A stretch of DNA of 49,638 nucleotides from Flavobacterium panici (lineage in GTDB: Bacteria; Bacteroidota; Bacteroidia; Flavobacteriales; Flavobacteriaceae). The position numbers were made by a program, and so were the translations under genes. The stretch spans positions 1-49,638 of the forward strand of contig NZ_CAIJDE010000039.1 in the NCBI RefSeq assembly GCF_903819335.1. The letters are read 5' to 3'. Positions 1 to 8,276 of the stretch are shown in pieces; within the stretch, counting starts at the first letter, position 1; each line of letters begins with the position of its first letter. The notes below the pieces were generated by a model, which had not been told where the DNA came from, did no database searches, and saw only the letters and a list, made by a program, of their open reading frames with translations.

Positions 1-1
1 A

Positions 2-3000
2 GAGATTCTGCAATTAAAAGAAACCGTAAATACCATGGTGGATCAGCTTCGTGCCTTTGCATCAGAGGTAACTCGTGTGGCGCGTGAGGTTGGTACCGAC
101 GGAAAACTGGGCGGACAAGCGTTTGTTCCCGGAGTTGCCGGAACCTGGAAAGATTTAACGGATTCCGTTAATCAAATGGCATCGAACTTAACAGGTCAGG
201 TTCGTAACATTGCCGATGTAACCAAAGCCGTTGCAAATGGTGACCTTTCCAAACAAATTACCGTTGACGTAAAAGGAGAAATCTTAGATTTAAAAAACAC
301 CTTCAATACGATGGTGGAACAATTAAATTCATTTGCATCTGAGGTTACGCGTGTGGCGCGTGAGGTTGGTACCGAAGGAAAACTAGGCGGACAGTCTGAA
401 GTAAAAGGTGTTGCCGGAACTTGGAAAGATTTAACAGACTCGGTTAACGTAATGGCATCCAACTTAACAGGTCAGGTTCGTGGAATTGCTAAAGTCGTAA
501 CATCCGTAGCAAAAGGAAACTTAAAACAAAAATTATCTATTGATGCAAAAGGTGAAGTAGCACAGCTTACGGATACTATTAATGAGATGATTGATACGCT
601 TGCCACTTTCTCAGATCAGGTAACAACAGTTGCCCGTGAAGTAGGTGCCGAAGGGAAACTGGGAGGGCAAGCAAACGTTCCCGGAGCATCTGGAACTTGG
701 AAAAACTTAACCGAAAACGTAAATCAGTTAGCGGCGAACCTTACCACTCAGGTACGTGCTATTTCTGAGGTAGCATCGGCGGTAACGCAGGGAGATTTAA
801 CGCGAACAATTGGTGTTGAAGCAAAAGGTGAAGTTGAAGCTCTTAAAGATACTATCAACCAAATGATTTCAAACCTAAAAGCAACCACTTTACGTAATCA
901 GGAACAAGACTGGCTGAAATCGAATTTGGCTAAGTTTACCCAAATGCTTCAAGGACAGAAAGAGCTTAAATCTGTTACCATGAAAATCCTTTCTGAGCTT
1001 GCCGCGGTAGTTACTGCACAGCACGGACTTTTCTATATTCTGGAAGAAGGCGAAGAATTCATGGATTCAAAACTAAACTTAATTGCCTCTTACGCTTACA
1101 TTAAACGAAAAAATTCACCTACCTCCTACGCTATGGGCGAAGGTCTTATAGGGCAGGTTGCTGTAGAAAAAGAACGAATTATTTTAAGTAATGTTCCAAA
1201 AGATTACATCAGGATCAATTCTGGTTTAGGAGATGCCAAACCAAAAGATGTAATTATTCTTCCGGTTTTATTTGAAGGAAGACTTAAAGCAGTTATTGAA
1301 TTGGCTTCGCTTGATACCTTTAGTCAGACACACTTAGATTTCCTTGAAGGATTAACAGAAAGTATTGGTATCGTATTGAATACTATTGAATCAAATTCAA
1401 GAACAGAGGAATTATTGGTACAATCACAATCATTGGCAAGCGAGCTGAAAAGCCAGCAGGAAGTCTTAAAAAATACCAACGAAGAGCTGGAAGAAAAAGC
1501 TATTTTATTAGCCAATCAAAAAGAAGAGGTTGAGCTGAAAAATCAGGAAGTTGAGGTTGCCCGTAAAGCTTTGGAAGAAAAAGCAGATCAGCTTACTTTG
1601 ACATCAAAATACAAATCTGAATTCCTGGCGAATATGTCGCACGAGTTAAGAACACCGTTAAACAGTTTGCAGATTCTCGCCAACGAATTAATTGCCAACC
1701 GCGACGGAAACTTATCCGAAAAACAAATTCAGTTTGCTAAAACAATCAACTCTTGCGGAGATGACTTAATTCAGTTAATTAACGATATTCTGGATCTTTC
1801 TAAAATTGAATCCGGTTATATTTCTGTGGATTACAACCCAATTAGTTTTGCAGAAATCAGCCGATTTGTGGAGTCGACCTTCAACCCTATTTCTCAGGCG
1901 AAACATCTTAATTTTGAAATTATGATGGATCATAATCTTCCTGAAGTTATGGAAACCGATTCGCAAAGATTGAATCAGATTCTTAAAAACCTGCTTTCTA
2001 ATTCATTCAAGTTTACTGAAAAAGGAGGCGTAAGATTAAATATTTACAAAGCAGATAATAACTGGAAAACGAAAAACGCAAGTCTGGAAAATGCTGAAGC
2101 TGTTGTTGCTTTTGAAATTTCAGACACCGGAATTGGAATTTCCAAAGAAAAACAAAACATCATTTTTGAAGCTTTCCAACAGGCAGAAGGTTCTACAAGC
2201 CGTAAATATGGAGGAACCGGTTTAGGATTATCCATCAGCCGCGGGCTTTCTGATTTATTAGGCGGAAGCATCGAACTGGAAAGTGATACCAATATTGGAA
2301 GTAAATTTACCTTGTTTTTACCATTGAAATTCGTTTATATTCCAGAATTGGAAGACATTAATGTAAATGAAGAAACCAATGTTCTTCACGCCGGAAAAAG
2401 CCGTTTAAAATCACTTCCGTCTGCAAGTTTCAAAAAATCTGATATGGATTTATATTTTGTAGATGAGGTTGGCGACGACAGAACTGATATTAAACCAAAT
2501 GACAAAATTCTTTTAATTGCCGAAGACAATGTCACCTTTGCTAAAATATTACTGGAAAGAGCACATCAGCATGGCATAAAAGCGATTGTAACGACACGCG
2601 GAAATGATGTGGTGGATTATATCAATCAATTTCAGCCGCACGCCATTACAATGGATTTAAATATGCCGGACACCAGCGGCTGGAAAATTCTAGACCGATT
2701 AAAAACAGATTTCACGCTTCGTCATATTCCGGTTTATATTATTTCGGGAGAAGATGAAAGAAACAAAGGTTTAAAACGCGGTGCAAGAAACTTTTTCCTT
2801 AAACCGGTCAAAAACGAATTATTGACTTCTCTTTTTAATGATATTCAGGATTTTAAAGACAAGAAAGAAAAAAATCTTCTTGTAGTGGATGATAATGAAT
2901 TTGAACTGGAACGAATTGTTGAAGCTGTTGAAGGCGAAGACATTTCGGTATCAACTGCTTTAACGGCAAAAGATGCTGTAAAATTGATACAGGAAAAATC

Positions 3001-3670
3001 ATTCGATTGTATTATATTAGACTTAATGCTTCCTGATGCTGATGGTTTGGATTTAATCAGCGATCTGGAAAATAATATCAGCGGACAGGAAACGGCTATA
3101 ATCGTGCATTCTGCGGGCGATGTCAATAAAAAACAGCGTGCTAAACTCAGTCGTTTTGCACACAGCATTATTACAAAAAGTGCCACATCTATCGATGAAT
3201 TAGTAGATCAGACTGCCTTGTTTATGCATCGTATACACAAAGATCTGCCGGAAAGTATGAAAGACAGAATCGAAACGTATTATTTAAAAGAAGATGTCTT
3301 AATCAATAAAAAAGTACTTTTAGTAGATGATGATGTTCGAAATTTATTTGCACTTACAACTGCTTTAGAACGTTTTGGTTTAGATGTTATCAGCGCAGAA
3401 AGCGGCCACGAAGCGATTGATATTTTGAGTCAGAATCTAAAAATTGATATTGTTTTAATGGATATCATGATGCCGGAATTAGACGGTTATGAAACCATGA
3501 AAATCATTAGAAAAAATATAAAACATAAAGACTTAACTATCATTGCCGTAACAGCAAAAGCAATGAAAGGTGACAGACAGCGCTGTATCGAATCCGGCGC
3601 CTCAGATTATATTACAAAACCGGTTAATGTTGAACAATTATCCTCTTTAATGAGAGTGTGGTTAAAATAA
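2..3670 (+). CDS. Hybrid sensor histidine kinase with HAMP repeats and three receiver domains (5' end outside window)
   Basis: The reading frame is open from base 2, so the true start lies upstream; the ATG at 35 sits inside a HAMP repeat. Counting from that ATG: tandem HAMP-like repeats of 92 residues to about residue 290, a GAF-like domain about 310-450, a coiled coil, then HisKA with the phospho-acceptor His at 536 ([10 protein letters not shown]). The ATPase domain follows, with N-box [18 protein letters not shown] and GGTGLGLS. Three receiver domains end the protein, with phospho-acceptor Asp at about 874, 996 and 1143. This is a phosphorelay kinase; the visible part is cytoplasmic and any sensor region is upstream. 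The REC-kinase gene starts 10 bases downstream, so they probably share a transcript. The family call is secure; the stimulus is unknown. Confidence 0.93.
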   Translation, partial: EILQLKETVNTMVDQLRAFASEVTRVAREVGTDGKLGGQAFVPGVAGTWKDLTDSVNQMASNLTGQVRNIADVTKAVANGDLSKQITVDVKGEILDLKNTFNTMVEQLNSFASEVTRVAREVGTEGKLGGQSEVKGVAGTWKDLTDSVNVMASNLTGQVRGIAKVVTSVAKGNLKQKLSIDAKGEVAQLTDTINEMIDTLATFSDQVTTVAREVGAEGKLGGQANVPGASGTWKNLTENVNQLAANLTTQVRAISEVASAVTQGDLTRTIGVEAKGEVEALKDTINQMISNLKATTLRNQEQDWLKSNLAKFTQMLQGQKELKSVTMKILSELAAVVTAQHGLFYILEEGEEFMDSKLNLIASYAYIKRKNSPTSYAMGEGLIGQVAVEKERIILSNVPKDYIRINSGLGDAKPKDVIILPVLFEGRLKAVIELASLDTFSQTHLDFLEGLTESIGIVLNTIESNSRTEELLVQSQSLASELKSQQEVLKNTNEELEEKAILLANQKEEVELKNQEVEVARKALEEKADQLTLTSKYKSEFLANMSHELRTPLNSLQILANELIANRDGNLSEKQIQFAKTINSCGDDLIQLINDILDLSKIESGYISVDYNPISFAEISRFVESTFNPISQAKHLNFEIMMDHNLPEVMETDSQRLNQILKNLLSNSFKFTEKGGVRLNIYKADNNWKTKNASLENAEAVVAFEISDTGIGISKEKQNIIFEAFQQAEGSTSRKYGGTGLGLSISRGLSDLLGGSIELESDTNIGSKFTLFLPLKFVYIPELEDINVNEETNVLHAGKSRLKSLPSASFKKSDMDLYFVDEVGDDRTDIKPNDKILLIAEDNVTFAKILLERAHQHGIKAIVTTRGNDVVDYINQFQPHAITMDLNMPDTSGWKILDRLKTDFTLRHIPVYIISGEDERNKGLKRGARNFFLKPVKNELLTSLFNDIQDFKDKKEKNLLVVDDNEFELERIVEAVEGEDISVSTALTAKDAVKLIQEKSFDCIILDLMLPDADGLDLISDLENNISGQETAIIVHSAGDVNKKQRAKLSRFAHSIITKSATSIDELVDQTALFMHRIHKDLPESMKDRIETYYLKEDVLINKKVLLVDDDVRNLFALTTALERFGLDVISAESGHEAIDILSQNLKIDIVLMDIMMPELDGYETMKIIRKNIKHKDLTIIAVTAKAMKGDRQRCIESGASDYITKPVNVEQLSSLMRVWLK
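35..862 (+). repeat. Tandem 276-bp HAMP-coding repeats
   Basis: Three consecutive units start at the in-frame ATGs at 35, 311 and 587, and the next one starts at 863, so the period is exactly 276 bp (92 codons). Each unit encodes a version of [10 protein letters not shown] followed by GKLGGQ. The first two units are nearly identical in DNA over long blocks, while the third is more diverged. Such repeats could gain or lose units by recombination. Confidence 0.85.
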
Positions 3671-3680
3671 TTCCCCTATT

Positions 3681-4925
3681 ATGAAAGGCCAGAACCCCAT
3701 AGAAGAATATCCGGTTAAAATATTAATTGTCGACGACAAGAAGGAAAACCTACTTTCACTTCAGGTCATACTTGCAGATAAGGGATATGAATTTGTAGAA
3801 GCAACTTCCGGGAAAGATGCGCTGCGAATTCTGCTCAAAAGTCAGGATTTTGCAATAATTCTTATGGATGTGCAAATGCCGCTTATGGATGGATTCGAAA
3901 CTGCCGAACTCATTCGTCAAAGCGACAAACTTAAACATGTGCCTATCATTTTCTTGACGGCAAATATGAACACTACGGATTATATTTTTAAAGGATATCA
4001 GTCTGGTGCTGTTGATTATATGATTAAACCTTTATCTGCAGAAATCCTTCAGGCAAAAGTGATGGTTTTTACCGAATTGTATAAGAAAAACAGGGAATTA
4101 CGCCTTAGAGAAGAAGAAGCCACTGCGCTTAATGCCAAAATCACAAAAGCAAATGAAGAACTGGCAGCGCAATATATTGCCATAGAAAAATATGCTACCG
4201 AGTTAAAAAAGAAAAATACGGAACTTGATGCTTTTACTCATATTTCAAGTCACGATTTACAGGAACCGCTGCGTAAAATTCAAACTTTTACAAACATTAT
4301 CCTGGCAAAAGAATATCCAAATTTAAGCCCGGATGGACAGGCAAAATTTGAACGAATCTTATATTCCACCAACCGAATGCGGGAATTAATCAATGATCTA
4401 TTGACTTTTTCCCGAACGAATATTACAGATCGTATTTATGAAAATACGGATCTTAATATCATTATTGAAAATGTAAAAGAAGCGCTTCGGGAAAATATTA
4501 AGGAAAAAAATGCTTCGATTATTACGGATCTTCACGGCAAAATAAATATCATTCCATTTTTGTTTATTCAGCTTATCGAAAATCTGGTAAACAATGCCTT
4601 GAAATTTTCTCAAAAGGAAATTCCGCTTCAAATTGAAATCAAAAGCCGAATCGTCAGCGGTGAAGAATTACAAAATGATAAATTATCATCAGAAGAAAAT
4701 TATTGCCACATAAGTTTTAAAGACAACGGAATTGGTTTTGAACCGGAACACAGCGAAAAAATATTCGGCGTTTTCCAGCGCTTGCACAGCAGGGATATTT
4801 ATGACGGAACAGGAATTGGTCTTGCCATCGTAAAAAAGATTGTCGAAAATCATAATGGCATTATTAACGCGACTGCAAAACCTATGGAAGGTGCTACGTT
4901 TAATATTTATATTCCGCAAAAATGA
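3681..4925 (+). CDS. Response regulator-histidine kinase fusion (REC-HisKA-HATPase)
   Basis: The 414-residue soluble protein begins with a receiver domain (residues 10-125; LIVDDKKEN, phospho-acceptor Asp63 in ILMDVQMP, Lys in IKPLS). A coiled-coil linker leads to a HisKA domain with His191 in SSHDLQEPLRK, and then a HATPase domain with NNALKFSQ, DNGIGFEPE and GTGIGLAIV. There is no transmembrane segment or DNA-binding domain. The order REC-then-kinase suggests it takes phosphate from the hybrid kinase encoded 10 bases upstream and controls its own kinase output; that link is an inference. The SHDLQEPLRKI kinase type matches the kinase at 26517-28133. Confidence 0.9.
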   Translation: MKGQNPIEEYPVKILIVDDKKENLLSLQVILADKGYEFVEATSGKDALRILLKSQDFAIILMDVQMPLMDGFETAELIRQSDKLKHVPIIFLTANMNTTDYIFKGYQSGAVDYMIKPLSAEILQAKVMVFTELYKKNRELRLREEEATALNAKITKANEELAAQYIAIEKYATELKKKNTELDAFTHISSHDLQEPLRKIQTFTNIILAKEYPNLSPDGQAKFERILYSTNRMRELINDLLTFSRTNITDRIYENTDLNIIIENVKEALRENIKEKNASIITDLHGKINIIPFLFIQLIENLVNNALKFSQKEIPLQIEIKSRIVSGEELQNDKLSSEENYCHISFKDNGIGFEPEHSEKIFGVFQRLHSRDIYDGTGIGLAIVKKIVENHNGIINATAKPMEGATFNIYIPQK

Positions 4926-4950
4926 ATTGAAACCGGATCTACAATATGAA

Positions 4951-5332
4951 CTGGATTAAAATCCAGCCCTACAATATAAATCGAGCCTTCGGCTCTTTAT
5001 TTTGATGCCGCAAAATATCGATCGTATTTAAATCCCAATTTTAAAATTCCCAAGGAATGATTTATATTGTAGGGCCGGATTTCAATCCGGTTTAACGATA
5101 TGTTTGATTTCAATCTGGTTTAATATCATTGTAACGCGGGATTTCAATTCGGTTTAATTTCATTGTACACCTAAAATATCATAACCCAAACTGGATTAAA
5201 ATCCAGCCCTACAATATAAATCGAGCCTCCGGCTCTTTATTTTGATGCTGAAAATTATAGATCGCATTAACACCCAGAATGTAAAATCCCGAAGGGATGA
5301 TTCATTGTAGGGCTGGATTTCAATCCGGTTTA
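4951..5332 (+). repeat. Two copies of a ~140-bp palindromic intergenic repeat plus degenerate fragments
   Basis: Two units begin at 4951 and 5191, exactly 240 bp apart. Each opens with CTGGATTAAAATCCAGCCCT, continues with a small GAGCC/GGCTC hairpin and a second small hairpin around AAGGAAT or GAAGGGAT, and closes with the inverted counterpart ATTGTAGGGC followed by GGATTTCAATCCGG. Degenerate pieces of the closing arm lie at 5101-5160. The arrangement is REP- or MITE-like. It fills the 479-base gap between two same-strand genes, which otherwise holds only the promoter at its right end. Confidence 0.75.
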
Positions 5333-5388
5333 ATTTGAATATGGCTATCTGATTTATTTTACCCTTTTTGATCATCGAAAATTTTAAA

Positions 5389-5396
5389 TATCTTTG
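5389..5396 (+). promoter_or_regulatory. -7 promoter element of the first Crp-type gene
   Basis: TATCTTTG matches the Bacteroidetes -7 consensus TAnnTTTG. It ends only 8 bases before the ATG at 5405, so the transcript would have almost no 5' leader. Confidence 0.5.
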
Positions 5397-5404
5397 ACCA
5401 TATC

Positions 5405-5968
5405 ATGCAGGAAAAACTTCGGGAACATATCGAAAAAATAATAAAGCTGACAGATGAAGAATTTTCATTTATCAGTCAGCATTTTATCACTAAGAAATTC
5501 AAAAAACATCAATTTTTAATTCAAGAAGGCGATGATGTAAAATATGCTTATTTTATAATTTCAGGGCTTTTAAAATTGGTTTACACCGATGAATCCCTAA
5601 AACAGCATATTGCATCCTTTGCAATGGAAGATTGGTGGGAAAGCGATTATTATGCTTTTTTCACTCAAACCAAAGCAACTATGTCTTTAGAATGTCTTGA
5701 AGATACAGAAGTGCTTTGTTTTACCCTCGATGATTATAAAGATCTATGTGATAATTCCCCTAAAATGCTTCGCTTTCTTCTGGAGAAAGCTAACTTTGGG
5801 TTCCTTGCCTCACAGCGTCGTATTCTTTACTGGATGACTTCTAACCCAAAAGAACGCTACGAACAGCTTTTAAAACAATATCCATCTCTTTTTCAGCGCG
5901 TTCCTAAAAGTCTTATCGCTTCTTATTTAGGCGTCTCTCGCGAAACCTTAAGCCGTTTATCTTCGTAA
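5405..5968 (+). CDS. Crp/Fnr family transcriptional regulator
   Basis: The 187-residue protein has a cyclic-nucleotide-binding beta-roll (about 20-120) and a C-terminal winged helix ending in SYLGVSRETLSRL. No cysteine cluster typical of Fnr iron-sulphur proteins is visible, so the effector is unknown. It is a close paralogue of the protein encoded at 46085-46657, with the same recognition-helix sequence GVSRETLSRL. Two Crp-like 16-mers (5970-5985 and 5993-6008) follow the stop codon and precede the ridA-like gene, which suggests that gene is its target. The ATG at 5405 lies close behind a -7 element. Confidence 0.88.
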   Translation: MQEKLREHIEKIIKLTDEEFSFISQHFITKKFKKHQFLIQEGDDVKYAYFIISGLLKLVYTDESLKQHIASFAMEDWWESDYYAFFTQTKATMSLECLEDTEVLCFTLDDYKDLCDNSPKMLRFLLEKANFGFLASQRRILYWMTSNPKERYEQLLKQYPSLFQRVPKSLIASYLGVSRETLSRLSS

Positions 5969-5969
5969 A

Positions 5970-6038
5970 TGTGACATTTCGCACATTATAATCGTGACAA
6001 ATGTCAAGACCTGTTTCCATAAGTTATTTTCAATTTTG
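5970..6038 (+). promoter_or_regulatory. Crp-type operators and promoter for the ridA-like gene
   Basis: Two 16-mers resemble TGTGA-N6-TCACA: TGTGACATTTCGCACA at 5970-5985 and CGTGACAAATGTCAAG at 5993-6008, which contains the perfect palindrome TGACAAATGTCA. CAATTTTG at 6031-6038 is a near match to the -7 consensus. The second operator is centred 37.5 bases from the final G of that element, the same distance as at the YceI operon (45780-45825). This is an activator-like position; regulation by the adjacent Crp-type protein is inferred. Confidence 0.5.
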
Positions 6039-6062
6039 CAGTATAAATTTTAAACTGTAATC

Positions 6063-6533
6063 GTGAAAACAACAACAAAACTTTTAGGATTATTATTAAT
6101 CGCAACAATGCCAATATTGGCGCAAACTAAAAAAGGAAATCAAATGGAAAAAAGAGTTATCAATCCGTGGAAATGGCAAAACGAGCGTAGTTATAATCAG
6201 GCAGTTGAAGTAAAAAATCCGCAGGGAACATTGTATATTTCCGGGCAGACCGCAATAAACGCCGAAGGAATTTCAAGCAATGAAAACATGGAATCACAGT
6301 TAAAACTGGCGATCCAAAATCTGGAACAAGTAATCACAGAAGCAGGTTACGAATGCAGCGGCATCGTGACATTAACGATTTACACAACTGCAACTTCCGA
6401 GCTTTGGCCTCACTTCAATATCCTGCAGGAATGGATTGCAAAACACAACATTCAGCAAGCCACAACCTTAATGGAAGTAAAAAGCCTTTTTGAAACCGTT
6501 AAAGTAGAATTGGAAGCGACAGTTGTTAAGTGA
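6063..6533 (+). CDS. RidA/YjgF-family protein with N-terminal signal peptide
   Basis: From a GTG start the 156-residue product has a signal peptide (KLLGLLLIATMPILAQ, residues 6-21) followed by a RidA-like fold. Cytosolic RidA proteins hydrolyse reactive enamine/imine intermediates to ketoacids. Family features visible are LYISGQTAIN, the segment leading to NLEQVITEAGY, and VKLTIYTT-like VTLTIYTT. The canonical C-terminal Arg/Glu pair is only partly evident (VKVELEATVV), so imine deaminase activity is not assured. If the ATG at 6144 were used the protein would be cytosolic, but the signal-like segment is well formed and in frame. Export of a RidA-fold protein is uncommon. Probably activated by the upstream Crp-type regulator. 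Confidence 0.8.
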   Translation: MKTTTKLLGLLLIATMPILAQTKKGNQMEKRVINPWKWQNERSYNQAVEVKNPQGTLYISGQTAINAEGISSNENMESQLKLAIQNLEQVITEAGYECSGIVTLTIYTTATSELWPHFNILQEWIAKHNIQQATTLMEVKSLFETVKVELEATVVK

Positions 6534-6537
6534 TTTT

Positions 6538-6639
6538 AGGTGCAAAGGTACAGAGGGACAAAGGTACAAAGGCAGCTTCTGAGATACTAAGATGCTAAGA
6601 TTTTTTCTAAAACCTTTGTTACTTTGAACCTTTGAACCT
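6538..6639. repeat. Imperfect inverted repeat of CAAAGG motifs between convergent genes
   Basis: Left arm 6538-6564 and right arm 6613-6639 are imperfect reverse complements over about 27 bases, built from repeated CAAAGGT units. The loop carries a CTAAGATGCTAAGATT-like segment. The right arm overlaps the stop codon of the HxlR gene. It may serve as a bidirectional terminator; it also looks like a dispersed intergenic repeat, and a single-arm relative lies at 45838-45878. Confidence 0.6.
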
Positions 6640-7000
6640 ACAAAAACTCCCCATCTTTAACCTTAAAAGCCCAATCTGCCATTGCTTGAATAACAGGCAA
6701 TAAACCTTCCCCGGCATTGCTGAGTCTGTAGGTTACAAAAGGAGGAACTACAGGTTTTGCTTCCCGAATCACAAGACCATCGGCTTCTAATTGTTTTAAA
6801 TGCTGAATGAGCATTTTTTCTGTAATAGCAGGAATTTCTCTTTTTAATTCGCTGTAACGTTTCATTCCGCTTGATAAATGCCAAAGAATAATAGGTTTCC
6901 AGTAACCGCCTATTTTTTCCATTACAAACGTAACCGGGCATTTTTCCAGTGCATACTGCTTATTTTCCTGAATTGTCGATGATTCTTTAATTGCTGTCAT
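6638..7000 (-). CDS. HxlR-family winged-helix regulator
   Basis: The 120-residue protein has the HxlR signature: CPVTFVMEKIGGYWKPIILW near residues 21-40, followed by RYSELKREIPAITEKMLIQHLKQLE and the wing segment VTYRLSNAGEGL. Cys21 is at the position that acts as a redox or electrophile sensor in some family members. It is divergent from the NmrA-like gene, and two direct GTAAGTAC repeats lie in the shared promoter region, so it probably represses that gene and itself. Confidence 0.9.
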   Translation of the reverse strand: MTAIKESSTIQENKQYALEKCPVTFVMEKIGGYWKPIILWHLSSGMKRYSELKREIPAITEKMLIQHLKQLEADGLVIREAKPVVPPFVTYRLSNAGEGLLPVIQAMADWAFKVKDGEFL

Positions 7001-7015
7001 GATACATACTATAGG

Positions 7016-7054
7016 GTAAGTACTTGTATAAAAGTAAGTACAAAGATACCTTTG
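7016..7054 (+). promoter_or_regulatory. HxlR-type operator repeats and promoter of the NmrA-like gene
   Basis: GTAAGTAC occurs at 7016-7023 and again at 7034-7041, an 18-base spacing, embedded in the palindrome AAGTACTT (7018-7025). TACCTTTG at 7047-7054 fits the -7 consensus, with a TTG about 20 bases upstream at 7024. The repeats straddle the -33 region, which suits repression by the divergent HxlR protein. Confidence 0.55.
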
Positions 7055-7080
7055 TAACTGTAATAAAAAAAATTATATAT

Positions 7081-7956
7081 ATGAAAATTATAGTAACAGG
7101 TTCTTTAGGGAACATAGGAAAACCATTAACTACAAAACTTGTCGCTGCAGGTCACGACGTAACCGTAATAAGCAGTAATGCCGACAGAAAAACAGCAATC
7201 GAAAATCTGGGCGCAAAAACTGCAGTAGGTTCTGTAAGCGATGCAGCATTTTTATTGGAAACATTAAAAGGTGCAGATGCTATTTTTGCCATGACACCTC
7301 CAAATTTAGGCGGAGCAAATGTTATTGCAAATACTGAAAATGCTGGTAAATCTTTTGCAAAAGCAATTGAAGAAGCACAAGTAAAAAGAGTCGTTATGTT
7401 AAGCAGTATTGGCGCTCATTTACCAAACGGAACTGGCCCAATTGCAGGACTTCATAAAATTGAAGAAATATATAAGGAGTTGAATACTTCTGTAACTTTT
7501 TTAAGAGCAGGTTTCTTCTTCACTAATTTTTTTAATGATGTTCCGATGATTCAGGGAGCGGGAATTATTGGTTCTAATTATCCATCAGATATAAAAATTC
7601 CGTTTGTGCATCCGGTAGATATTGCTCAGGCTGTCGCAGAAGAATTGCAGCATACTCCGGCAGGAAAAAATATCCGATATATTATTAGCGATGTTCGTAC
7701 TCCGGGTGACGCTGCAAAAGTTTTGGGTGCTGCAATTGCAAAACCAGAATTACCATGGGTAGAATTTACAGATGAACAAGCTCTTGGCGGAATGACACAA
7801 GCCGGAATTCCGGAAGAAATTGCTAAACTTTATGCCGAAATGGGGACTGGTTTAAGAAGCGGAAAAATCATTGAACATTTCTTATCAAGCAATGCTTCTG
7901 TTGACGGGAAAATAAAACTGGAAGATTTTGCGAAAGAATTTGCCAGTAAATTTTAA
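7081..7956 (+). CDS. NmrA-like NAD(P)-binding protein (atypical SDR, possible quinone/NADPH sensor or reductase)
   Basis: The start at 7081 (MKIIVTGSLGNIGKPL) is chosen because the Rossmann motif begins there and the -7 element at 7047-7054 puts any upstream start outside the message. The 291-residue protein carries GxxGxxG (GSLGNIG), a central VVMLSSIGAH segment, and a C-terminal NmrA-like region (FVHPVDIAQAVAEEL). The classical YxxxK pair is not evident. HxlR-NmrA/QorB pairs often respond to electrophiles or quinones; the actual substrate here is unknown. Confidence 0.85.
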   Translation: MKIIVTGSLGNIGKPLTTKLVAAGHDVTVISSNADRKTAIENLGAKTAVGSVSDAAFLLETLKGADAIFAMTPPNLGGANVIANTENAGKSFAKAIEEAQVKRVVMLSSIGAHLPNGTGPIAGLHKIEEIYKELNTSVTFLRAGFFFTNFFNDVPMIQGAGIIGSNYPSDIKIPFVHPVDIAQAVAEELQHTPAGKNIRYIISDVRTPGDAAKVLGAAIAKPELPWVEFTDEQALGGMTQAGIPEEIAKLYAEMGTGLRSGKIIEHFLSSNASVDGKIKLEDFAKEFASKF

Positions 7957-7965
7957 TTAAAAAAT

Positions 7966-8005
7966 AAAAAGGGATTGTGTCAAAAGTCGAAACAATCCCT
8001 TTTTA
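7966..8005 (-). terminator. Bidirectional terminator hairpin, part of a repeated 3'-end cassette
   Basis: On the minus strand the stem GGGATTGT/ACAATCCC is flanked by A- and T-runs and encloses the loop TTCGACTTTTGAC. It can end the TolC transcript (minus strand, after the palindrome array) and the NmrA-like transcript (plus strand). Its loop is nearly identical to those of the hairpins at 16363-16401 and 16077-16110, although the stems differ. Confidence 0.75.
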
Positions 8006-8017
8006 TTTTATGTCTTT

Positions 8018-8194
8018 GTTCCGTAGGAACATTTCATTGGTAGAAAAAATTATATTGTTGTCATTGTTTACGTTCCATAGGAACGTTTGATTTTGACATT
8101 TTTTTTTCAATAATCTAACATCTCAAACGTTCCTACGGAACGTAAAATGTCGTTGGGCATTATTTTTCTACCGACGAAACATTCCTACGGAATG
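8018..8194 (-). repeat. 177-bp four-palindrome element, copy 1
   Basis: Four short palindromes are arranged symmetrically: GTTCCGTAGGAAC at 8018-8030, ACGTTCCATAGGAACGT near 8070-8086, ACGTTCCTACGGAACGT near 8127-8143, and CATTCCTACGGAATG at 8180-8194. The spacers TTTCATTGGTAGAAAAA and its counterpart TTTTTCTACC are also inverted, so the whole element can fold into one long structure. It lies between the TolC gene stop and the terminator. A second copy of exactly the same length is at 16172-16348. Confidence 0.8.
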
Positions 8195-8276
8195 ATAACA
8201 TGATTGTCAAAAAATAAAAAGCTAAGTTTTAGTTTTTCACTCAATGATTAATGTATAACATTTTAGAAAATTCAAA

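Noticed and set aside
196..462. Antisense ORF inside the HAMP repeats
   Set aside because: It is a frame shadow of a conserved coding region; no start signal or domain.
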